Positions 24,006-37,600 of a stretch of 64,000 bases of DNA are shown here, piece after piece. The first letter of the stretch is position 1. The number at the start of each line of letters is the position of its first letter. Location: the NCBI GenBank assembly GCA_028023455.1, contig JAQFVV010001000.1:62001-126000 (forward strand), written 5' to 3'. The stretch comes from Epiperipatus broadwayi (taxonomy: Eukaryota > Onychophora > Udeonychophora > Euonychophora > Peripatidae). Both the position numbers and the translations under genes were made by a program. Under the pieces are notes generated by a model. It made no database searches, was not told the DNA's origin, and was given only the letters and a program-made list of their open reading frames with translations.

Positions 24006-27000
24006 AATATCTATATGTGATGGGATGAAATGGGGAGAAGATCAATAAAGAAGTTGACAGTGGCTTCGATTTTGATATTAAATATTTAATAAAATCATTA
24101 ACATAAACGAATTTTGTTCATTTAAGCATGAACACCCTTCATTTCATTTCTTGAATACCTGATGATCCAATCCTGTTTTACTACATGAAGCATAATCATT
24201 CATTACCCAAACTTGATAATTCGAACTTTACAACAAAAGAAACTTAAACATTCATCAAAGTGATTTTAAGTCTTAGTTAACCAATTTTCCTAATATTAGT
24301 TTTTGATTCTTTTTTTATATGAGAATTACTCTATGTTTTGGAGCCTTTTTCTAATGATGTGATATTATATGATAGGAAAGATTAATCATACAAGTAATTT
24401 AGTCATGTATCTCAAATAAACAACAATATAATAGATTAGTTAGCTGTAACAAACATTTAATATTTAATACTGTAATAGTCATAGTATAGATATTTAATAT
24501 TACATGAAGAGTAAATTCTTACATTTTTGTCTATAAATGGTCAAATTAACTATCAATCAAGCTTGGGATATCTATGCCTATATTTTATTACTAAATTGAA
24601 AATAATAATGTTTACCATCTACCCTTCTATAAGAATCTGAATTATGGTTAGATGAAATTTAACTATTGTCATAAGAAATATAAAAAAAATATGTATATAA
24701 TATTAATTCAGTGTATCTAAACTGATGTTCCAATTGTCATTATTTCTTGTTGATAAGCATCCAAGGAAATTTATTTCAGGAAAGTTTTCTCCCTCTTTTT
24801 TTCTTTTTTTTTGATTTATAATCAACTGGACCATGTTCAAATGACATTCGAATGTTCATGATTATGATTTGCATTCTTTCATTGACAGACTTCATTTCAA
24901 TCTAAATAGTTTACTTGCTTTATTGTAGTATAATTTTGATGTTTTATTCAGCATAGATGGGTATAAGTTTATTTTACTTGAAACTCAACTTTATTATTAT
25001 GGTTAGGTGGCAAACAGTTTCATCTCCACAATGCCTTCTCTATTTTAGCCAGACACAGTTGCATATCTCTAGTGGTAAATTTGCTTAAAGTTTTGGTTTT
25101 ATCAAGTTAATAGTGGTTTTCAATTTTAAAAATTCTGAGACTATTATGAGTAAAATGCTTCCAAAATTTGTAAAGTAAAAATTTTACAAATTATGTAATT
25201 TATCCATACTGATTCAAACAGTTTTCTCCTTCTTTTCTGTTATTATTTTCTTCTTTAGGGATATAAATTTTATAGTTTGAATGGTGGATTCAAAATTAGA
25301 TTTTTCCAAAAGTGTGTTGAATATCCAATGTTCTTTTCAAATCCCCCTCAAGAAGCAGAGCATTCGTTTTTTTAATATAATTATGCTGTTTTTCAGAGCG
25401 AGGTTGTTCCATTTCATTTCATATTTTATTATTTTAATGTGTCAATTTGAATTCTCGTTTTATTTCAATTATTGATGTCATTTTAATATAAGTCTGGTTT
25501 CTGTAATGGATTAATAAACAAAAAAAATTTTAATTATTTTATGAATTACATGCATTTTGAGGTTTGATCATTTTTTAATTTTTTCTTTTAATCAGTATTG
25601 TTAGGAATGTAATTTTGAATGACAAATAGAAACAAAATTATTAATACATAATTAATAATATGCTTTTGGTTTATTTAAATGTGTAATCATTAATTAGTGT
25701 TAAGAATAAAGGGTATTGCTAGGGTATTTGTTTTAATGATTAGGCTGTAACCTAAATTGTTTTTATTGGTGATAAGTCTTTAATATGGATGGAGGTGTGT
25801 GGGTTTTTGGTTTAAGTAAGTTGACACCTTACAATATATATTTCCCCCTTTTTAAAAATGTCTCCAGGTATGGAGGTTACCATCTTATTATGATTGATTT
25901 ACATAAATTATCTAATGTATTTTATTTAGCATCAATATTTTTATAATTATATAACTATTTATGTAAAATTATTTAAGAAAGAAAATTTAGATTTATCTAT
26001 ATCATTTTAACGTACCCAACATCGTCCAATAAAGGTCTTCCTTTGCTAAAATATAATCAATAATAATAAATATATCATGGAATATCAGCATAAAATTAAT
26101 AATTCAGTGATTTTTACAACTCATGCCTTTAATTGCTAACAACTGTTTATGAACAGTACACGTTCCGGGGTATAAAACCCATAATTCAATTTTTTGCCTA
26201 TCAAATGTATAAATATTATATATAAAATAAATATTTCAAACATTTATATAAATACTACCTCAAGCAAGCCAAACAGATATCTAGTAGTGAAATGAAGCAT
26301 CTGGAAAGAAAGTATACAGACTTTTTTCAATCTTAAATGCAGAGGCAAAAATCAGCAGCCCAGTTATATTTGTTTATAATGAGAATAATCACATAATAAA
26401 AACTGCATTGATATGATATATAAAAGAATGACTTCTCACACAGGAATGACATGATATTCGAACATAATAAGAAAAGTTCCTTTAAAACTAAAAAAAAAAA
26501 ATCCAAAAATCTTCTTTAAATAAATTGCAAACTTTTTTATGTTGCTTTTTTTGTATGAATATATTAAATAAAACAACTCCAAGAAAAACAATGGAGTGAG
26601 TCAAAGGAAATAGTAATTATTCAGAATGATTTATTCATCATAATTACATCTCCATATATTTTCTTGGCATAGAAATCTTTCTAACTAAAAGCAGCAGAAT
26701 GAGATGTTATCTAAGTATGTGCACGCATGGACTAATGACAGAAAGACATTAAAACATAGGTTTAAATGTTAAATTATTTTCTGCTAGCACTTACATTATA
26801 GAAAGTTTGTGTATCCAGGTTCATTTTTGAATGCATAGATCTAAGACTAGATTTGCTAATTAACTAGAATAAAAAAAAAAGAGTAAAATAATTATATATT
26901 GTCATAATTGAAACAAATATAGTGTTGCTTCAAGTATATATATATAAATTAGGGTAAATATCTTAGATAAAGTAATACACATACATATTCCAAGTATAAA

Positions 27001-28005
27001 CAAAATTAAACTCAAAATAATACTACATTACTGCTCAAACAAAATTTAACAAACTAGCCAATCATACTTACCACTTTTGAATTCATGCTTAAATAACCAG
27101 GCAATCAGTTCTTCCAGAACAATTGATTTGTGGCCTACATTATTTATCAGCAGACTGTAAGCCATAATATTTCAATGTAAAATGTATAAAGCTCTTTGCA
27201 CACACACATAACTGAAAATTACCCTCCCAAAAATTATGTTTCCCCAACAATGATGCCTTTTGATTGTTCTGTTTGTAATTCAGACTTTATGTTTATTCAC
27301 AAGGTGTCAAAAAGAATGCCTAAAGTTAAAATAAAAATTAATTTATTTTGAAAAAAAAAATGGAACTGAAATTTTTTTTTTTGTAGATTGCTCCTTTAGA
27401 TTTAAGTTCTCATTAAGCAAATTGCCTGGAAAAGTTAAGAATTCAAGAAATAAAGTTTCTTGGGTTACAACCCAACCTAATACTTTGGTGTGTGAATGTC
27501 ACATTCCTTATCAATAACCATCTGATTGATTTTAAATAAAGAAATGTATAAAATATATTTTATTCAAACAATTTCCAAACTGTTCCCAAGGCAACCTTCT
27601 TTTAAGAATAAGGATGAAATCCCACCCTTATTAATGGGCTAACATACTTATATAGACACTAAAGAGTGCAACTTGACCAGAGAGATTGAAATTATTGATA
27701 CAAAGAAGTTTAAATAAATGTCTCTAAACAAGTAAATAAAACCTATTCTGAATGTAGACTAATAAATAGTTACTTATAACATTACAAACTGTAATTATAA
27801 ATTTCCAATTGCATCCAAAGTATTATTTAAATAATAAGTGTAATAATTCTCATGGATAAATGGGTTTACATACATAAATTAAAATAATAGTAAAATTCCA
27901 CAATAGTTTTATATTCTTCGATCACATTCTTATTGCTAAGTGTTATCTTGAAATCAAAGAGTCTACTTTTCAGCATGTAACCTATACCAATATATTGATC
28001 ATAAA
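24006..28005. other. Gene-less AT-rich stretch
   Basis: Four kilobases with no supported gene, RNA or repeat family. There is a short GC-richer spot near 26150-26180 and an A-rich/T-rich pair near 27350-27380. Nothing else stood out. Confidence 0.5.
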
Positions 28006-28009
28006 TCAT

Positions 28010-28770
28010 TTCAAACATTATCACTCCACTTCATGATGAAAATCTCTCCAAGTTTAATTTAGTTTATCTAATTCTTAGCATCTCCTTTCCATGACACACA
28101 AGCAAGCTTTTTATTTCATCCATTCATCTCATGTGAGGTCGTATTCTAGGTTTTTTACAATCTCTTGGAATCCAGTTTAATATTTCAACTGTTCATCTAT
28201 TATCATGTCTTCTAGAAATATATCCATGCCAGCTCTATTATTCTTTAAATGATGTTAGTAAAATCTATTTGTTCTCTCAATCATGTATTTTGCTTTTGAT
28301 TCCTTTTTCTTACTCCTAATATAAACCTCTTGTTCTGCATTGAGTGGTTTTAAAATTCTGAATTACTCTTATATTAAGAGTTTATGTCTCAGATGCAAAA
28401 GTAAGAAGTCATAAAATACATCTATTAAAAACTTTCTTTTTCAAATACACACAAATATAATTATTTAATATTGAATTGTTTATACCAATGCATTTTATCC
28501 AACATATATCTATGATTATTTCATCCATTATTTTTCAATTTGATTAATAATCTGAGAAAAATATTTGTAGTTTTAATTTTACTGATTCATGATTATCAAT
28601 CTTTATTTATTTATTTATTTTTTTGAGAAAATCCACTAAACACTAGTCTAGACTGTTTACTCCTACTTCCTTATTTTTATCAGATAACTCTTGCAATATT
28701 TTCAAAGTTCGGAAATATTATTTGCTATAACAATAACACCAACAGCAAAATGTCAGTGTCATGCAACCTT
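28010..28770 (-). mobile_element. RTE-like LINE, 3' fragment (second copy)
   Basis: The minus strand aligns, with many substitutions, to the 3' part of the LINE at 13.6-14.4 kb. It starts in the region just after the FVDD box (IANNISEL-like), passes through the thumb and ends in the C-terminal motifs EILNWIPRDCKKP and RPHMR.MDEI. It has numerous stops and frameshifts. It lacks the endonuclease and most of the RT, as expected for 5' truncation during target-primed reverse transcription. It is more diverged than the copy at 11.4 kb. Confidence 0.75.
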
Positions 28771-29110
28771 TTTACACTTGCAAGCCTCTTGTTTGAAGGC
28801 GAATTTGATATTGACCTATTATTTGTTTTTATTATGCCAACATTATAAACATGAGTATGTAAAGATATGCATAATAATTTTTTTTTGAAATTAAAATACA
28901 AATTTATATTTTCTAATATTTTAGTATTAAGCAAATATGATTTGAAATGAAATTTTTGAAACATAATTGTACACATAAAAAAAAAGATACATAAAAATAA
29001 TTTACTTGTGCCTGATATGTGGTATTCAAACTCAGACTTTCACATGACCCACAACTCTCAGTGCCACCTTATACTGCTGATCCACCTAATCACACACATG
29101 TTGAAAAGAA

Positions 29111-29172
29111 ATAATCACCAATATACATATGTCATGCTAAATCAGCACTTATCAATTGGTCCAGATTTACCA
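29111..29172 (-). ncRNA. Hammerhead ribozyme relic, copy A (core mutated)
   Basis: On the minus strand, ACCAA and TTGGT still pair as stem I and GTGCT/AGCAT as stem II. The core reads TTGATAA in place of CTGATGA and GACA in place of GAAA. Cleavage is therefore very unlikely. The stems are better preserved than the core. Confidence 0.6.
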
Positions 29173-29211
29173 TCTTTATACATATATACAATCAGTGCTC
29201 AGCTTTATATT

Positions 29212-29345
29212 AAGATAGCCAATCTACATACTTTAATGAAAAGACTTCAAACTACTTCAATCCACAACTCCATTTCATTGAAAATCTGATGATGGGTTGA
29301 AGTAGTTTGAAGCCTGTCCATTAAAGTATGAAGATTGGCTATCTT
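29212..29345. repeat. Imperfect palindrome, 53-bp arms
   Basis: 29212-29264 pairs with 29293-29345 (a few mismatches) around a 28-nt loop. Each arm holds GATAGCCAATCT.CATACTTT and CTTCAAACTACTTCAA.CC. In copy C the same segment occurs once, so here it has been duplicated in inverted orientation. Confidence 0.8.
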
Positions 29346-29399
29346 TTTTTAAATAAAAATAGAGAATATTTTATTCTAAAATTTGGTTATAGCTTATGA

Positions 29400-32035
29400 T
29401 AAAATTAGAATACATTAAGTGATATTCTGAGAGGTAGAAGTTCAATAATGAGAGGTAGAAGTTCAATATTGACACATCTTGCGCAGCACAGCTTATAAGG
29501 ACTAATATAATGCATAGAGGCAAAGAAGTGAGCCTGGTATTTAGTGTCTTGGTAGCAGGTGACTAAACATGCATGTCTCAAAGTGTACCAAGACAGTTCT
29601 AAACTTTTGTCCATGCAAAACCACAGCTTTGTATAGGTAAATCGGCCTTCAGAACACAAGTCAATGTCATAATAATTAGGGTCTGGGCAATAAGCTTAAA
29701 GAGAAAAGTAAATCATAATCAATCCCAAAGGAATGCATGCAAATCAACCATAATCATTTCCAGGATAGGTGATTTCTATTCAGATATGAAAGAAATAAGC
29801 TTTAGGGAGGCAAATCAATTAGCTTCCATGTGGCATCATAGATGTATGAGGGGGCAAAGTTTGGTCCCTCTTTCAAATTTTTTTCCATTTTGTCAATATA
29901 TAAATCAAGCAGATGCTCCAGTACATGATTAAGGGTGAGCCAGTGTTGGGTGTACCATAGCAAAAACAATAAGAAATGATAAACGTATTTCTGGGATGGA
30001 TCACACAGTATATTGTCAATGAGAATAGATAAGGAAACCATTTTGTCATTTAGCATGGAGACTATAAGGTCTCTGTAGGGTTGAAGGGAAACACAGTGGC
30101 AGAGGAGGTGAAGAGAAGTTTCTTCTTCTCTGAGGCAGAGTGCAAGTGGAATCTATATTTGACAATCCTTGACAATGCACAAAAAAGTGTTTAGTAGGCA
30201 AGGCATTGAGGTTTATCTTCAAAAGGAAATCAAAAAATTTGGGATCAAAGAACCATCACTTAAATTTCTTGATTAGCAGATGGTTGTTGAGCCAGAAGAG
30301 AGTTGATCCTGCAGAAACATCAGAATTAAGGATGTAGTAAGCTTCCACAAAATTGATTTTTATTGATGATAGCTTGTTAGGAATAGCAGTAAATTTAGAG
30401 ATAAGAGATGGGAGGGTTGTCAGCCAATCAGTGCTAACAGGGTGAGTGTTGTCTGTTGGAGTGATCTCCTTAAGGGGTGAGGAGTTGGGATACTGCAGGA
30501 ACATTCTGTAGAAAGAGGTTTTAGGAACATTGAAATATAAATGTATCTATGGAGTGTAGGAATAACCCCTTGAGATTTGTGTGTTTCTGCAGGCCTCTCA
30601 GGCTGATGGCTGCACTTTTGCCCCCTCTAATCACATCACTGCACATCCTGTATATTTTCTTGAAGACTTAGTGAAATTGACCACTGGGGTGAGATAAAAT
30701 ATGCTGGGAAATATTAATATATTGATAAGGGAGGACTTGGCAAACATGGACATGTAAACTGGAAAGAATGGATGTGATTTTCTGTGTGGATAGAAGTAGC
30801 TAATTTTGAATAGATCTCTTTATGGCAGAAGCGGATTCAAATATAGGGAAGCCTAAGAAATTCTGAGGCTTTGCTGCAAATGGGCCAGGAATGTTCTTAC
30901 CAGAATATAAATGCCAGGTAGATGACTTGGCCAAATTAAATTGGAGGGCAGATTTATCAGAGAACTCCTTAAGCACTGATAGAAGTCTGGGGATTAATTT
31001 TTTTGATGGAAGAAAAAGGGCCAAGTCATTCATATAGGTGATATGGTGAATTTATATATTTAATGCTGGAATATGGATGCCAGGAAGAGATCTCTCAATT
31101 TGAAGAAGCAAAGAATTGACATAAATGATAAAAAACAAGGCACTGAGAGGAGAGCCCTGTGGAATGGAGGATGTGGTGGAGAAGAGAAAGGAAAGTTTCT
31201 CATTTAGTGAGATGCTCACTTCATGATTGTAGAGGAGGTTCCTAATAATACTAATGATTTCATTAGAGATGTCATGTTCACCAAGTAAGGTTAAAAGGAT
31301 ATTTATTTGGATAGAATCCAAGGCAGCAAAGATGTTGAGCTAAACTACCATCAGCCTAGATTGTCTGGAGGATCTGATGTGGTCAACAGTGATTTTAAAA
31401 TAAATTGATGGCATTCCTCGTTGAGCTGCCCTTTTTCACAAATTGTTATTGTGTAATAAGGGGAAGAAGTTTTTAATTTTATCCTTGGTAATAGATTCAA
31501 TGACCTTGACTATCAGTGGAATCATAGAGATGGGCTGCAGATTCTCCAGCAGATATTGAATTATATTGCACTTGGGGAATGGCACCATCACTATGAGATA
31601 AAGTCCACTAATGTCTCGGACATTTCTTCCAGTAATTAATTAAGTTGTACATGATTTGAACAGAGAATTGGACAAGTGTACCAGGAGGGGAATCGGGGTA
31701 TTGCACAAAGCCCCTGATAGGTGTTTCCAGGTATCGAGATTAATTTGGCCAGAACATCTGAAATGCCATGGTCAGAGGGTGGAGAATCTCAAGTTGAATC
31801 CTGCCTGGAGTTCGGTGCAAGAGTGGAGAACTTTCCCTTGAAGTTATGGAAAAAAATTTAAGAAGCATGTTAGATCCTGAATAAAGTTTATTTCTCACAA
31901 TGACCCAGAGTTCATCTAATTTGGCCCATGATCAATTGTGGGGATAACTCAAGAAGATTTTTGGATTTTTTGATAGAGATATTCTGCCAAAATTAACTGT
32001 TTGTTTTTGTATTGGGATTTCAGGTTAATGATGAA
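29400..32035 (-). pseudogene. Relic of a second non-LTR retrotransposon (RT plus C-terminal zinc-knuckle region)
   Basis: On the minus strand, reverse transcriptase motifs appear in order: ENLQPISMIP then IVKVIESI (about 31590-31480), a decayed V.LNIFAALDSI box, IPQGSPLSALFFIIYVNSLL and YMNDLALF (about 31035), then FLGFPIF. Further down, CLREEETSLHLLCHC (about 30135-30090) is the C-x-C...H...C knuckle common after LINE reverse transcriptases. The frame has many stops and shifts. The catalytic YADD box reads YMND, so one catalytic Asp is lost. The family differs from the RTE-like LINE and the clade is not determined. The endonuclease is missing here; a similar-looking endonuclease relic lies at 45.67-46.2 kb. 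Confidence 0.75.
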
Positions 32036-32048
32036 TTATTCACTTTAA

Positions 32049-32049
<1 letters not shown>

Positions 32050-32082
<33 letters not shown>
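32050..32082. repeat. (TA)n microsatellite
   Basis: About 16 uninterrupted TA units at the end of the LINE relic. Confidence 0.95.
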
Positions 32083-32084
<2 letters not shown>

Positions 32085-32094
32085 AACCTTATGA

Positions 32095-32490
32095 AAATGG
32101 GGGGTGGCAATGAGGGAAAAATATGAAAATGTGCTGAAATGAGAAGAGGAAAGAGAGAAAAGAGAAATGAGAAGGAATGATGAAAAATTACATGAGAATG
32201 GAAATGAGAAAAAAATAGTGATGAAAGATGGGGGGGGGGTGATGATAAAAATATGCAAAAAATGGTGAAATGAGAAGAGAAAGAGAAAAATGGATGATAT
32301 AAGATGACATGAGAAGATGGAAATGAAGTAGATGAAGATGATGAAAAATGAGATGAGAATACAAGAAATGGAAAAGAGACATGGAAAATGATGATGATGA
32401 TGTAAGAAGAGATGGAAGATGAGAAAGATAATGGGAGAGAAATGAGATGAAAAGATAAAATGGAGATAAAAAAGATGAAATGAGATGAAA
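32095..32490. repeat. Purine-rich simple tract (GA/AT-GA), ~400 bp
   Basis: The + strand is almost only A and G with regular T (ATGAGA, GATGAAA, GAAAGAG words). Because one strand has few stops, long open frames rich in Ser, Phe, His and Ile appear on the minus strand. They are low-complexity artefacts and not genes. Confidence 0.9.
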
Positions 32491-32509
32491 GACAAACTAT
32501 TAGAAACAA

Positions 32510-35500
32510 ACTATCCTAATCTATTAGAGACTCCTAATGACAACTCCATGGGGTTACAATAAAATCAAGGATGAATTATGATAAAGATATACAATCAGAC
32601 AGAGACCAAATCCAACCTTAATGCACATAACTATTGGGGTATGTTCAATAATTTAACATAAATAATATAAAGAAAATTTTCTATCATTATTTAATAGTTA
32701 TTAGGGTCAGTCTCTTATCAGATCATATACTATGAATAAACCAAATGATACTTTATTGAAAGGCTATCTCACTAAACCATATTAATAATAACCACAAGAG
32801 TAAACAATTTCAGAGGTTTTAACTAAACTCTTGTGAAAGATAAAAGTTAAAGTTGCCTAATAAATGATTGCTTGGATAAATAACAAGTGAATGATATCTT
32901 GGTCAACCATAAGATAATAATTATCCTATGTTTAATCATAGCATAATAAAAACATATTTAAAGATTTGATTAATTAATCTAAATTTAAACTAATTGTGGC
33001 CTATTACCCAGGACATCACTCGAGATGGGAAAAGGACAAGGGTTCTTTTTATGACTTTCCACATACTCACAGACAACCTACTTATAAAATTAAATGCAGA
33101 TGGATTTTAATTTTAAAATATACAAGATTTTGTAAGATCATATGCAGTTTTAAACAGAGTAAATACTCTTCTGAATCACTAATATTCTTCATTTTCCATT
33201 GTATAATCTTCAGTCTGAGAAGATATAATAATAACTTAAAATCCATTTTTAAAATAAACATTCTAGTAAGTATCTGTAATTATGTGATTATCTATTAATG
33301 TGATTCAATCTGAGAATCACAATGATAAGCATGGCTTTATATAATTTAAACCAGTATAAAATATTTTATATACTTTGTGAAATTTTTGTGAACCTTTGAA
33401 ACTCAAGACAATAGCATACAAAAGAAAAACAAACAGAAACTAAACTTTTTAAATAATACTAAACTTGGTTTATTAATAACAATAAATAATAAATATTTAC
33501 AAAAAATTACTGGGACAAACATTGTCAAGATAGCGCTGTTACCTTTTAAATATTTTGACTAACAATCTTTATTTTGACTTACAGAAATTGCAACAATTTA
33601 TTTGACTAAAGTCACTGATTATTCCTCTTTAACTCTTTTTTTTAACTGTTTATTTTAATAAACAATAAATAATTACAAGAGTAAATAGAGGCTATTTCAT
33701 ATTTAATTCTATCCAAATAATCTCCTTAAAATAGTAAGGATTCTAAATCTCTTTACTCTAATTATAATGGTATGAGCTTAACAAACATAATCTTAAGTTT
33801 AATTGACACATTCCATAATACTGTGGTAGTATTGAACAACCTGAATAATACACTAATAGGTTTATATTGAATACCATGAGCTAAGCAAAAGCTAAGCTGG
33901 AACAAGCATATATAGCATAAATTTTAAAATTATCAATAGTTACACTTTCATTGTTAATATTATAGCTAGTGATGCATTTGAGTAAATCTAAGCTAAATTT
34001 AAATTAAATTAGATGCATAGATACTCATCATAGGTCATTTGTACACATATTTCAAGAAATTCTGTCCACATAAAATTATTACACCAAAAGTTGTAAAATT
34101 TAAATTTAAAAGACTTACAATTCCATTGGCGAAAATTCTGGATGAATATATTAACTACTTAGTATGTGTGAATTGTCACTTATAACCATATGCATAATCT
34201 ACATACTTAAAAATAAATATAAATTATTGTTGGTTGTTTTGTGGATGATAAAACTATCATAACAGCACAATTCAGACATAAATATACCTTTAAGCATTAA
34301 AAATATCTAAATACAACCTGAAGAAACAGAGTTCCTCAAACTTATCTTGTCAATACATATCTAAAACAAATGCAACATCACCTACTGTGGTAAAAATAGC
34401 ATTAATACATCATGAGTGATAGGCCAAAATAAATACACATATGCTCCACAGAGCAGAACAACTTCATAAGATTGTGGTGGCTTCCAAAATACCTATCTTT
34501 GAGGCAGAAAAGAGGATACCTGAACTTTGTCTCAATGCATCAGGAACAGGAAAGATGCACCTGAAAATATATAATCCTCTTCATGGGATGACTAGAAATC
34601 AAATATCTAATATACAATAATCCTCAATGGGAACGAGCACTATCACTGCATGGAAAAGCAATACAATAAGGATGGAAGAACTTGTCTACTCTATAATCAT
34701 TTATAAAGCCTTGCTCTATGAGGCTAACAAATACTTAACTAATAACAAGATATCAACATCACTTTAACTGACTAAGTCATCATCAAGAATTTTAAAATAC
34801 AATGTGTATAATCAATGTCAGAACCAACAATGTAAATTATGTCAAGCGATTATTAAAGAACTACTTTAAAAATATTAAATGCATATAAAATTCTAGGCAA
34901 AAGTACAATGCACATATAATAAAATATTAAATATTAAAATATTGGGGCTAGTGGACATTTAAAAGACTGTGAATTAAAGTGTGAAAAAATTAATTCTCAA
35001 TGCGTATATAAAAAAAAATATTTGTGATTATTATTAAGGTAGCATTTATAAAACAAATGAATGGAAAACCTCTCTGATAAACCTCTTTGGTTGTTTTAGA
35101 TATAACTGAGTGAAATACCATACATTTAAATTAGCTAAGAATGAGATATTAAAATCTCCAGGAATAAAAAAATTGATTAAATTATACATTAACTTGTTAA
35201 ACGCTTATCAAATGTAGTAATACTAATACCACCTGAGAATGGTAGCATGTCTACTCATTCTAAGAAACCCATTAAGACTACAATTATATAAATTAAATTA
35301 CCTGACATATTTATACCCAACAGTATTACACATATTTATAAAGTAAATATAGCATAAATATTTTTCCAATTTCTTTTTTTTAAACCAATAAAACAAACAA
35401 AATAAAAATACAATAACTTTAGTTCATAGTTTCAGCTTCCTCCATACTGGCATTCTGTTAAATACATCTGTATTATTTATTGAATCCTATTTATCTGATG

Positions 35501-37600
35501 GCACAAAGCTTCTGGTCAAAATATTAAATTTATATATGGCAAAGATTTCCAAATGAAACATATTCAATAGTTCTTTAAAGTTAATGCAATTCTTCCTTTA
35601 AAGATATTTTTAGTTTAAATAAGCAATATAATAACACATAATACTACTACTACTACTAATAATAAGCCGGTGATAAATGGTAAGTAAAACAATTTATTCA
35701 GCTGATAATATCATTATGGGATCCCAGGTTTACTTAGACAATAATACAACTTCATTTTCATTCCATTTTTTTTTAAAAAAACACATTTTTAAGCAATTTT
35801 TTTTTTAAAATTTACTAGCATACAATATTTTAAGATGCTTCTAAATAATTTCCTGTACTCTTCTTAAAATAAGATTGGGAGCATTTTACAAGTAGAAAAT
35901 TCAATCTGTTTAATGAGTTAAAATAAATTATCACAATTTTAAGTATAGATATAAGCAATATTTCAGTTTATTATAACTATACTATAAACTCTTAACAGAT
36001 AAAAATTCTTCCTTAATAATTGCAGTGCAAAACATTTTATAAAACTATTTCAAAAGCAGGTCATTAACATAACAAAGAATGTTTTTTTTAGTTAGTGTCA
36101 GGCATAATTATTATAATGTTGGAACTTGAAATTAGCTAGAAATGAACTCAACACAAGGATATTGAAGCTTTTAAAATATATAATTAAGTCACTACATATT
36201 CTTTTAAATTTTCCTCATTTAAGTTTTATTTAATTTAATGAATAACTGAGTAAATTAGACTATATAGTTTGGTGCAATAATAGTCATTTAGCCATAAATA
36301 TAATAGCTGCATATATTTTAAATTCATTTCATAGAAGATATAATTTATGTAGTTAGTGGTAAAGATAGCAAAAGTAAAATTTTCTCCTAGTATTTTTACG
36401 AAAGTTTTTAAAAGTTAATTGAAAGTTCAATGACAAGAAACAGGTTACCTATTCTTTTAGCAGTCACTCATTGTAGTCTTGAAATAATTAAATATATAAT
36501 TTACAATACTTTTGTTAAAAAAGCTTTAAAAATAATTACTACTTGTTCTGGAGAAGTAAGACTCCAGGAAAATTCAGGATTCAACTCACTAAAAAATACA
36601 ATAAAACTTTTTCTTTTATCAATATTCTTTCTATTTCTTCTCCCAAAATTTTCATGTCAATTTCTTTTAAACAACCAATAAACACAACTTATTCTTTTTT
36701 AACTGTAATTTTTTTTAAAATCAGCTGGAAAAATGATTGATTGATAAATGACGTCAGTTTGACCTAAATGTTTGAATATCACATGACTTAATGACTTTAA
36801 ATAAAAAGTTAATAATTAGTTTTTATATAAAATTAATAAAAATATTATATTACATAAAATAAAAATAGAAATACTGACATAAAATTAAAACTTGTCTCAT
36901 TTATTGATAGACCCACTTTTTAAATATTTAATTATAATGATTTTATTCATTCATTTGTTTTTTTGTTTTTAATATTATAGTTAATTATTTATTCATTTTT
37001 TTATATCTCTATGCATGAACACACATTCACACATAGAGATGACCTTTAATTTGACCTCATCCTTTAATTATAATTTTTAATGACTACAAATAAAAAATAT
37101 TTAAGAATATTATAGTAAAATAACTTTTAACAAGTTAAGGTTAATTTACATTAAAGATTAAATTACTATTTGAATGTTTTAAGAAAATTAAAGATTAATT
37201 TTAAATCAATTTTATATTATTTACTCTATTTATAATATTACTTCAGTTATTAGCTATAAACTAGAAATAAATAAAATAAAAGCTATCTTATGACACATTT
37301 AACATTATCTATTATTATTTTAAAGACTAACTTAAATATTTATTTTGAGAAAAATGCTATCTTATATCTTAAACACAACTTACTACAAATATGTGACTTA
37401 CTTTGCACATATAATTATATCAATTTACTAAATATCACAACATTACCAATTATTATTACATCCTATTCATTAATTAACTAATTTCTTCTTTTATTTATCA
37501 TTATTTTTTTAAAACAGATAATTGCATAAAATGGTTAAGTTAATATAAGTTCTGGTAGTTATTGAAACTAAGTGAAAGAGCTAAGTGAAACTTCACTTAG
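32510..37600. other. Gene-less AT-rich stretch
   Basis: No gene or named element supported. There is a GC-richer patch at 34430-34860 (unclassified repeat) and a short (CTA)n at 35641-35658. Otherwise it is uniform AT-rich DNA. Confidence 0.5.

Larger units (their letters stand above)
29012..29345 (-). mobile_element. Hammerhead-ribozyme retroposon, copy A
   Basis: This matches, in reverse complement, the sequences at 46226-46450 and 49540-50085. The shared order (minus strand) is TGGCTATCTTAATATAAAGC, GAGCACTGATTGTATATATG, the ribozyme segment, GTGATTATTT.TCTTTTCAACATG, GTGGCACTGAGAGTTG and a B-box-like GAGTTTGAATACC. No protein is encoded. The high-coordinate end carries an extra inverted segment (29212-29264 against 29293-29345). 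Confidence 0.75.

Noticed and set aside
26160-26182. TATA-like GGGTATAAAACCC promoter
   Set aside because: No coding sequence or other promoter feature nearby. Such motifs are common by chance in AT-rich DNA.
32040-32509. Two overlapping ~150-codon open frames on the minus strand
   Set aside because: They arise from a purine-rich simple tract that lacks stops on one strand. Composition is almost only Ser, Phe, His, Ile and Leu.
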